A DNA stretch of 7,676 nt from G001797105 sp964528155. Its GTDB lineage: Bacteria; Chloroflexota; Anaerolineae; Anaerolineales; E44-bin32. Below are positions 1 through 4,792 of this stretch, in pieces (the first letter of the stretch is position 1; every line of letters starts with the position of its first letter). The position numbers and the translations under genes are program-made. The stretch covers positions 1 to 7,676 of the forward strand of contig CAZGRL010000153.1 of assembly GCA_964528155.1 (NCBI GenBank), written 5' to 3'. Under the pieces are notes generated by a model. The model was not told the DNA's origin. It did not search any database and saw only the letters and a program-made list of their open reading frames with translations.

Positions 1-124
1 CCATACAAGCTTCATCTTGAGGAGGGTCCGGCAATTCATTCACACGCTCTCTGGGGAGAGGGGATCGCCTCCCTGAGCTTCCCCTCACAGGGGGAGGGCT
101 GGGGTGGGGGTGGATCCTCACCGA
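1..124. other. intergenic left flank, no gene identified
   Basis: This stretch lies downstream of the MFS gene and runs to the window edge. I see no coding region I can support on either strand: short open frames exist but lack a ribosome binding site and recognisable protein sequence. Its only notable content is the series of G-rich and C-rich runs described separately. The downstream neighbour is outside the window, so whether the MFS transcript ends here cannot be decided. Confidence 0.5.
79..113. repeat. G/C-run element resembling a dispersed intergenic repeat
   Basis: On the plus strand a run of C residues (81-84) is followed by a short spacer and then a series of G-runs (90-94, 96-98, 101-104, 106-110). 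A small stem can form from CCCCT at 81-85 and AGGGG at 89-93 around a three-base loop. Elements of this general look (C-rich block, short hairpin, alternating G-blocks) recur between genes in several GC-rich bacterial groups. Only one copy is present here, so calling it a repeat is inference. It begins about a dozen bases past the MFS stop and could also help end that transcript. Confidence 0.35.
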
Positions 125-1447
125 TCAACCCGTCGCCCGAGACGCGACACTACGCCCCCGCTCCGAGTCTGCCCTCTCCTGGAGCTGAGCCCGCAGGGTG
201 TCGATGTCCTCCGGGACGAGGTAGGCCGCGAAACCAAGCAGGACGAAGCAAATCAACCACGCGCTGACGCAAATGGTCAGGATCGCCACATGGATCGAAG
301 CCCGATCGGCGATCACACCCACGATCAACGGGGCCAGTGCCGCGCCGCCGTTCTCAATGAAGTATTGGATCGCCAGGGCTGTGCTGCGCACTTCGGGCAA
401 GGTGATGTCGTACACGGTCGAGACCACGTTCGGCGAAGAGAACGGGATGAAAAGCGCGGTCACGATCAACATCCCGGTGAACAGCTCTCGCTGCTCGATC
501 GGGACATTCAGCGTGAACGTGATGAGCAACGCGCCGACCAACACCCCCACCATCGAGACCAGGAGTCGGCCGCGCTTGCTGCGCTTGAAAAAGAAGTCTC
601 CCAGCGCTCCCCCGACAAAGTAGCCGCCCGCCAACACCAGGATCGTCGGCGCCATTGTCCCCAGGATCTCGCCCGGCGCGTAATTCCTCTCCAACTCGAG
701 ATAGGCGAACACCCAATACGCCAGGGCATTCCACGGAAACACGCCGACGAAACCCTGGGCGAACAAGAACAGCAGGCTTCGCTTGCGGAAGAGGCCCAGG
801 GCCACCTTCGAGTCGAACTTGTACGTGCCGATTTGGTCCAACTCGGCCAGCTCAGGTTCACTGCTACCGCGAGGGATGTCGTGCACGGCGAAAAAGATCA
901 AGACGGCGATCGCCAGACCCAGGCTGCCCGTGATGTAGAAGACCTTCCGCCAACCGATCACCGGCCCAAGCCCGAGGGCCAGCCCCATCCCCGCCAGGTA
1001 TCCGAGCGGAGCCGTCAACTGTAAGAAGCCGTAGATCTTGCCGCGCAGATGCGGGCCGTAGTAGTCCGAGATCAGGCTGTACAGACCGGGGTAGCTCGAA
1101 TCGTCGATCCCGGTCGAGGCTCGCATGGCCAGGAACGTCGGGTACGTCGGTGCGATCGCGCTCAACCAGGTCGTGGCCCCCCAGATCGCCGAGGCCAGCG
1201 CCAACAGCTTGGCCCTGGCGTACCTGTCGTACAGATAGCCCCAGATCGGGTAGAGCATGGCGCCGACGATCAGCGCCCCGGTCACGACCGCACCCATCTG
1301 GGTGTTGGTCAGTCGGAAGGTGGCCATGATGTCGGTCGTCAGCGGCCCGATCAACAGCTTGTCGGACTGGTGGAGCAACATGAAGACGAAGAAAACCGCC
1401 ACCACCACCCAACGGTTTCCCGGTTTGAAACCTGGCTTTTCTGTCAT
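125..1447 (-). CDS. MFS transporter, spinster-like, substrate unknown
   Basis: A 440-residue polytopic inner-membrane protein of the major facilitator superfamily, the usual length for a 12-helix member. Hydrophobic segments lie at about residues 13-33, 50-72, 80-98, 102-125 (weak), 138-160, 168-188, 223-248, 261-284, 295-314, 321-344, 355-380 and 386-411, with a hydrophilic central loop near 190-222. The conserved loop motif A (G-x3-D-R-x2-R-x-K) is at 70-80, and a second basic version with D284 followed by several Arg/Lys is at 283-294. A charged residue inside helix 1 (D29 in LLHQSDKLL) recalls spinster-type carriers. The ATG has a GGAGG at a short 4-base spacing. It follows the mog gene by 98 bases that contain a hairpin, so cotranscription is possible but not certain. 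No residue pattern identifies the cargo; a link to molybdate or cofactor export would be guesswork. Confidence 0.88.
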   Translation of the reverse strand: MTEKPGFKPGNRWVVVAVFFVFMLLHQSDKLLIGPLTTDIMATFRLTNTQMGAVVTGALIVGAMLYPIWGYLYDRYARAKLLALASAIWGATTWLSAIAPTYPTFLAMRASTGIDDSSYPGLYSLISDYYGPHLRGKIYGFLQLTAPLGYLAGMGLALGLGPVIGWRKVFYITGSLGLAIAVLIFFAVHDIPRGSSEPELAELDQIGTYKFDSKVALGLFRKRSLLFLFAQGFVGVFPWNALAYWVFAYLELERNYAPGEILGTMAPTILVLAGGYFVGGALGDFFFKRSKRGRLLVSMVGVLVGALLITFTLNVPIEQRELFTGMLIVTALFIPFSSPNVVSTVYDITLPEVRSTALAIQYFIENGGAALAPLIVGVIADRASIHVAILTICVSAWLICFVLLGFAAYLVPEDIDTLRAQLQERADSERGRSVASRATG

Positions 1448-1504
1448 GTGGCCTCCGACGAAGGAGAGGCTGCATTCGCCGGCAGAACGAAGAGGATGTG
1501 GACC

Positions 1505-1536
1505 GAGGGAGCAGACGCGAAAGCGCCTGCGCCCTC
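1505..1536 (-). terminator. hairpin in the mog-MFS intergenic gap
   Basis: A 14-position inverted repeat encloses a four-base loop. Twelve of 14 positions pair on the DNA. In the minus-strand transcript one of the two mismatches becomes a G-U wobble, leaving one C-U mismatch. It starts ten bases after the mog stop codon and ends about 57 bases before the MFS start. No run of T follows on the minus strand, so it is not a canonical intrinsic terminator. It could be a weak terminator, an attenuator or a 3'-end stabilising structure. Confidence 0.45.
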
Positions 1537-1545
1537 AGATGATGC

Positions 1546-2061
1546 TCACGCGTGACCGACGTGCGGTGGAGGGACGTGGCCGGCCTCCGCCTCGGGCTTG
1601 TCCTGCAAGAGCTGGACGGCGTGCGGCAGAACCGCTCGGATCGTCTCGAGGTTCTCGATCGCCCCGGTCGGGCTCCCGGGCAAGTTCACGATCAACGTCG
1701 ACCCTCGGATTCCGGCCACTGCTCGCGACAACATCGCGTGCGGTGTTACGCGCAGACTTGCGGCGCGCATCACCTCAGCCAGGCCGGGAGCGAGCCGCTC
1801 CACCACCGCCAACGTCGCTTCCGGTGTCCGATCTCTGGGCGAGAATCCCGTTCCCCCGGCTGTGAACACGACATCGACCCCGCCGGTGTCCGCCCACTTG
1901 ATCAACTTGTCCACGATTTGGGACTCCTCGTCTGGGACCACGCCGGTTTCGACGATCGACCACCCGAAGAATTTGGCTTTCTCCTCCAGCGCCGGACCGG
2001 TTCGATCCGCCCTTCGTCCGTCGGCGGCGCGGTCGGAAACGGTCAGGATGGCGACGTTCAT
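1546..2061 (-). CDS. mogA: MogA/MoaB family molybdopterin adenylyltransferase
   Basis: This 171-residue protein belongs to the MogA/MoaB family, which activates molybdopterin with ATP to form adenylyl-molybdopterin, the step before metal insertion in molybdenum-cofactor synthesis; it acts in the cytoplasm. The N-terminus (MNVAILTVSDRAADG) matches the family start. The nucleotide/pterin-binding signature TAGGTGFSPRD is at 67-77, and the SRAVAGIRG...NLPGSP segment is at 112-131. D44 and D77 line up with the two aspartates of E. coli MogA (D49, D82) needed for activity. The His/Pro-rich tail (about 155-171) is a family-like extension. The frame stays open upstream to 2172, but that part lies inside the acetyltransferase gene; the ATG at 2061 has AAAGG seven bases upstream and overlaps the acetyltransferase stop as ATGA. 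MogA and MoaB are hard to separate by eye, so the symbol is tentative. Confidence 0.9.
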   Translation of the reverse strand: MNVAILTVSDRAADGRRADRTGPALEEKAKFFGWSIVETGVVPDEESQIVDKLIKWADTGGVDVVFTAGGTGFSPRDRTPEATLAVVERLAPGLAEVMRAASLRVTPHAMLSRAVAGIRGSTLIVNLPGSPTGAIENLETIRAVLPHAVQLLQDKPEAEAGHVPPPHVGHA

Positions 2062-2477
2062 CCGATGGCCTTTCCCATGACATGCAGGTCCATGACCTCG
2101 ACCCCCATGTGTTCGTAGAAGTCGACTGCCTCCGGGTTGTCTTTCGTGACCAAGAGGTAGTACTTGATACAACCCTTGTCGCGCAGTCTGGTTTCGAGTT
2201 CCTGCATCAGGCTCCGCCCCACCCCTTTGTTCCGCTCATCTCGCCGCACGGCCAGGTGATACACGATCCCGCGCCGGCCGTCGTATCCACCCAACACGGC
2301 CCCGATAACCTGACCGTCCTCTTCAGCGACAAGGAACAGGTCGGGGTCTCGCTCCAGCTTGTGCTTGATCTTCTCCGGTGAATCGGACGGAGAGAGGCGG
2401 ATCCCCGGGCCTGAGCTTTCCCACAGGGCGAGGACGGCGTCGAAGTGTTTCTCGAAATCGAAGGTCCTGATCCGCAC
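2058..2477 (-). CDS. GNAT-family N-acetyltransferase, YpeA-like
   Basis: A GNAT acetyltransferase, 139 residues from the chosen GTG start, close to the 141 residues of E. coli YpeA. It would transfer an acetyl group from acetyl-CoA to an amine; the substrate is unknown. The similarity to YpeA is specific: an opening beta strand and Leu-Trp-Glu region (1-20), LFLVAEEDGQVIGAVLGGYDG at 47-67, the acetyl-CoA pyrophosphate loop RNKGVG at 82-87, and the Asn/Tyr region near 114-121 ending in YEHMGVE. The frame is open to 2588, but that extension covers the intergenic hairpin and its ATG codons lack a Shine-Dalgarno sequence. The GTG at 2477 has AAAGGA ten bases upstream and puts the first beta strand at the N-terminus. 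Its stop overlaps the mog start by four bases, so the two are probably translated together. A role in protein or metabolite acetylation cannot be told from the sequence. Confidence 0.85.
   Translation of the reverse strand: MRIRTFDFEKHFDAVLALWESSGPGIRLSPSDSPEKIKHKLERDPDLFLVAEEDGQVIGAVLGGYDGRRGIVYHLAVRRDERNKGVGRSLMQELETRLRDKGCIKYYLLVTKDNPEAVDFYEHMGVEVMDLHVMGKAIG
2069..2073 (-). promoter_or_regulatory. ribosome binding site of mog
   Basis: AAAGG seven bases before the ATG at 2061, located inside the end of the acetyltransferase gene. It supports the internal mog start over the longer frame that opens at 2172. Confidence 0.6.
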
Positions 2478-2487
2478 GGTCTCGTTT

Positions 2488-2493
2488 TCCTTT
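2488..2493 (-). promoter_or_regulatory. ribosome binding site deciding the acetyltransferase start
   Basis: AAAGGA ten bases upstream of the GTG at 2477. The upstream ATG candidates at 2522 and 2588 have no comparable purine-rich sequence, so this site favours the shorter protein. Confidence 0.6.
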
Positions 2494-2540
2494 GTCACGG
2501 GGGTTCGCACGTCGACCGGCATGTTAACCGGTAAACCAAC

Positions 2541-2575
2541 TCGGGCGCGACCGGTTCGCACCGGATCGCGCCCGA
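2541..2575 (-). terminator. strong GC hairpin with GNRA-type loop between PHP/AlbA and acetyltransferase genes
   Basis: Two perfect 10-base arms (2541-2550 and 2566-2575) enclose a second perfect 5-base inverted repeat (2551-2555 and 2560-2564). Together they form a 15-pair stem with one bulged base (2565) and a four-base loop. In the minus-strand transcript the loop reads GCGA, a GNRA tetraloop. It starts about 60 bases after the PHP/AlbA stop and lies about 63 bases before the acetyltransferase GTG. Only a broken T-rich stretch (GTTGGTTT) follows on the minus strand, so it is a plausible but non-canonical terminator. A 3' stabiliser or a leader structure of the acetyltransferase-mog mRNA is the alternative. 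Confidence 0.6.
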
Positions 2576-2636
2576 GATTCTTCATCACATCAGCGCCGCG
2601 AGAGTCGCCCGCCGATCACCTCGGCCAATTCGCCGG

Positions 2637-4373
2637 TCATTCCCCTTCAGCGCCGACGAGGCGCTTCCACTCGCCGTGCACACCGTCTTCGGTCACGCCG
2701 AAATACAGGCGAACCTTGTCCGGCGTCTTCTGGACCAGATCGTAGCGCCGGCCCTTACCGCGCTTCTTCTCACCCAGTATGCCCAGATCCCCCTGCCATG
2801 TGATCGGCGCTCGTGTCAGGTCTTCGGGCAATCCGGTGAACTCGGTGATGGCGTAGTGCCACAAACGCCGCGCAGACGATTTGGTCACATTCTTGACCAC
2901 GTTTCCGTTGCGCAGATCGCGCATGGTGTAGTAGCGCACGCCGTTGCGGTCCTCGGCTTCGACGATCTCGACGCCGGTGCGCGGCGGCGGCGTGAGGTGA
3001 TCGAATTCGGCGACGGGCTCGGGCTCGGCTTCCACCGGCACCGGCGCCGGTGCCTCGGCTTCGGCCGGCTGTCCGCGCAGCACCATCGACACGATCTCGT
3101 CCCGCACCGCCAACCCGGTCTCGGACTCATCCCGCACATAGATCTTATTGTCGTCCACGGCGTAAGGCGGGTCTTCACCGCGCGGCACGAGCACGCGCAG
3201 AACCTTCTTTCCCTTGTATTCCTGCACGTCGACATCACAGTTGAGCACCGGGCTGATGCGTTTGCTCAGCTCGCGCTGGAGCTGCTGGATGGCCGTCCCG
3301 GGGTTGGAGACGCCGGTCGGCGGGGTACTTGGATCGGCGTCAAAACCGATGAACAGAGTCCCCCCGTTGGCGTTGGCGAAAGCGCACACGTCGGCGATGA
3401 TGGCGTACAGCCTTCCACCACGGACGGTCATGCTCTCGTGAAAATCCTGGATGATGCTCGGACCTTCCTCAACCGCCTGCTGAATGAAGTCGAAGCTCTC
3501 CTCGGCGCTTGCCCGGTGCGGCCGCGTGCGGGCGAAGTCGTTGCCGGCGAACAGATCTCTCAAACCCTCGAAGGAGACTTCGTCGATCGACACTTCCGTC
3601 GCCCGGTCCCCCACCCCGAGGTTCTTCTTGTTGTTCGGATCCGTTCGCAGCCGGTGGGCATCCGAGCCCTGGATGCAATGCATCCGGCGCGGATACTCCG
3701 GCTTGGTGCCGCTGAAGAACGCCGCCGTCGAGCGGCGCCCCTTCACCTCTAGGTCGGTCACCTCCAGCGCGTGAAGGTGCGGATCCTGGGTGAAGGCGAT
3801 CTTGGTCTGCCCGCCGAAACCGAAGCCGCGCATGGCTACGCCGTTGGTCGAGTTGGCGTGGGCGGCGATCGCCAGCCCGCCGGCCTGATCGATCAGTCGG
3901 TAGGCGGCCAGCACGTCCGATGTCGCCCCGACGGTCGACGACCCCAGGTCGAGCTGATCATCCGGGATTCCCAGGGTGAGCAGAAGATGTTCGAGCTCGC
4001 GCACGGACTTGTCCGGCGGGAAAATCGCCAGGATGTGAAATCCGAATGTGGCGGTGAACTCGAACCCGGGCAAGACGAGAATGTCTTCGAGCAGCCGGCG
4101 ATACTCCTTCAGCCGGCGCACCTCCTCGTCCGTCAATCGGCCCAGCCCCTCCAGCATTTCCAGCTGGCCGATTTCTTCTTGCATCTTGCGAAAGCCAGCG
4201 ACCGAGTTGTGATCGGTCATGGCAACGATGTCGAGGCCGCGAGCCTCGCATCGATGCAGGATATCCAGGTTTGTCGCTTGTGGTTCTTGATAGTCGCTTG
4301 ATGCGGGGGTATGCAAATGCAGGTCGATCACGCGCCATTGGCGAGCCGACTTACCTCCTCGGTTACGTTTCAC
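2637..4373 (-). CDS. PHP-domain phosphoesterase fused to AlbA/Schlafen-type domain
   Basis: A predicted soluble protein of 578 residues with three parts. Residues 15-285 are a PHP metal-dependent phosphoesterase domain with its likely metal ligands in place: H19/H21 (HLHT), D54/H55 (TDHN), E105 (PGFEFT), H113, H172 (AHAN) and D238/H240 (GSDAH). This order matches RNase AM/TrpH-type PHP enzymes. Residues about 305-434 resemble the AlbA_2 (Schlafen-type) putative nucleic-acid-binding domain, with the hallmark ANANGGTLFIGFD at 333-345 and IYVRDES at 411-417. After a Pro/Ala/Glu-rich linker (about 435-465), residues 465-578 form a basic domain rich in Arg, Trp and Tyr that I do not recognise. The open frame extends to 4511 inside the response-regulator gene, but that part is a low-complexity arginine-rich shadow. 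The GTG at 4373 has AGGAG eleven bases upstream. It follows the response-regulator stop by eight bases. RNA or DNA processing is inferred; substrate and role are unknown. Confidence 0.87.
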   Translation of the reverse strand: MKRNRGGKSARQWRVIDLHLHTPASSDYQEPQATNLDILHRCEARGLDIVAMTDHNSVAGFRKMQEEIGQLEMLEGLGRLTDEEVRRLKEYRRLLEDILVLPGFEFTATFGFHILAIFPPDKSVRELEHLLLTLGIPDDQLDLGSSTVGATSDVLAAYRLIDQAGGLAIAAHANSTNGVAMRGFGFGGQTKIAFTQDPHLHALEVTDLEVKGRRSTAAFFSGTKPEYPRRMHCIQGSDAHRLRTDPNNKKNLGVGDRATEVSIDEVSFEGLRDLFAGNDFARTRPHRASAEESFDFIQQAVEEGPSIIQDFHESMTVRGGRLYAIIADVCAFANANGGTLFIGFDADPSTPPTGVSNPGTAIQQLQRELSKRISPVLNCDVDVQEYKGKKVLRVLVPRGEDPPYAVDDNKIYVRDESETGLAVRDEIVSMVLRGQPAEAEAPAPVPVEAEPEPVAEFDHLTPPPRTGVEIVEAEDRNGVRYYTMRDLRNGNVVKNVTKSSARRLWHYAITEFTGLPEDLTRAPITWQGDLGILGEKKRGKGRRYDLVQKTPDKVRLYFGVTEDGVHGEWKRLVGAEGE

Positions 4374-4381
4374 GAAGTTAC

Positions 4382-4777
4382 TTACTCCTGATGAAGCGCC
4401 GCACCGGCGGATTCGCCGCCGTCGGCGCCGAGATTTTCTTGGATCACTTTCGTCAGTTGATCGGGGGTGTACGGTTTCAGCAGGAACGCATTCGCCCCCG
4501 CTGCCAGACACTGCTCCTCCAGGTCCATTCCGGAGGTCATCACCACGCGCACGTCGGCCAGGTCCGGAGCCGATCGCAGATCAGCCAGCACGCCCATCCC
4601 GTCCGATTGCGCCAGGAAGACGTCCATCAAGACGACATCCGGTGCGGCCGAGCGGATGCCCGGAAGGATCAACTCCTTCCTGGCTTCGGTGACCACTTCG
4701 AAACCATCCATTTGCAGAAGGGTCTCCAACAGGCTGACAGTTGTTCGGTCGTCATCAACGATCATGACTTTCGGCAT
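4382..4777 (-). CDS. single-domain response regulator (receiver only)
   Basis: A 131-residue cytoplasmic two-component receiver with no output domain. All key positions are present: the acidic cluster D8-D9-D10 that binds magnesium, phosphoacceptor D52 in VVLMDVF, the switch residues T81/S82 and the lysine-proline pair K101-P102. After the receiver there is only a short Gly/Ala/Glu tail (about 118-131), so it must signal by protein contact, as CheY- and DivK-like proteins do. No sensor kinase is encoded nearby. The ATG at 4777 has GGAG at six bases. It lies 15 bases after lon and 8 bases before the PHP/AlbA gene, which suggests cotranscription with both and a functional tie to the PHP/AlbA protein (inference). 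It could equally serve a distant kinase. Confidence 0.92.
   Translation of the reverse strand: MPKVMIVDDDRTTVSLLETLLQMDGFEVVTEARKELILPGIRSAAPDVVLMDVFLAQSDGMGVLADLRSAPDLADVRVVMTSGMDLEEQCLAAGANAFLLKPYTPDQLTKVIQENLGADGGESAGAALHQE
4385..4389 (-). promoter_or_regulatory. ribosome binding site deciding the PHP/AlbA start
   Basis: AGGAG overlaps the last codons of the response-regulator gene, eleven bases before the GTG at 4373. A stronger AGGAGG at 4354-4359 lies inside the frame, but the next in-frame start after it (GTG at 4331) is 22 bases away, too far for normal initiation. Confidence 0.55.
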
Positions 4778-4783
4778 ACGTAT

Positions 4784-4787
4784 CTCC
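4784..4787 (-). promoter_or_regulatory. ribosome binding site of the response regulator
   Basis: GGAG six bases before the ATG at 4777, inside the 15-base gap after lon. The gap is too short for an independent promoter, which supports cotranscription with lon. Confidence 0.55.
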
Positions 4788-4792
4788 GGAAA

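Noticed and set aside
1..19. possible minus-strand gene start (ATG AAG CTT) at the left edge
   Set aside because: No purine-rich ribosome binding site precedes it and too few codons are visible to judge.
104..1024. 306-codon plus-strand frame opposite the MFS gene
   Set aside because: Low-complexity charged translation (Arg, Gln, Asp, His) complementary to membrane-protein codons; no ribosome binding site or known motif.
2062..2172. 37-residue N-terminal extension of MogA
   Set aside because: It is out of frame inside the acetyltransferase gene, and the family start MNVAILTVSD coincides with an ATG having AAAGG upstream.
2676..3752. 358-codon plus-strand frame opposite the PHP/AlbA gene
   Set aside because: Shadow of a well-supported gene with intact domain motifs on the minus strand.
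4374..4511. 46-residue N-terminal extension of the PHP/AlbA protein
   Set aside because: It lies within the response-regulator gene and is a run of arginine and serine with no domain; a GTG with AGGAG upstream is available at 4373.
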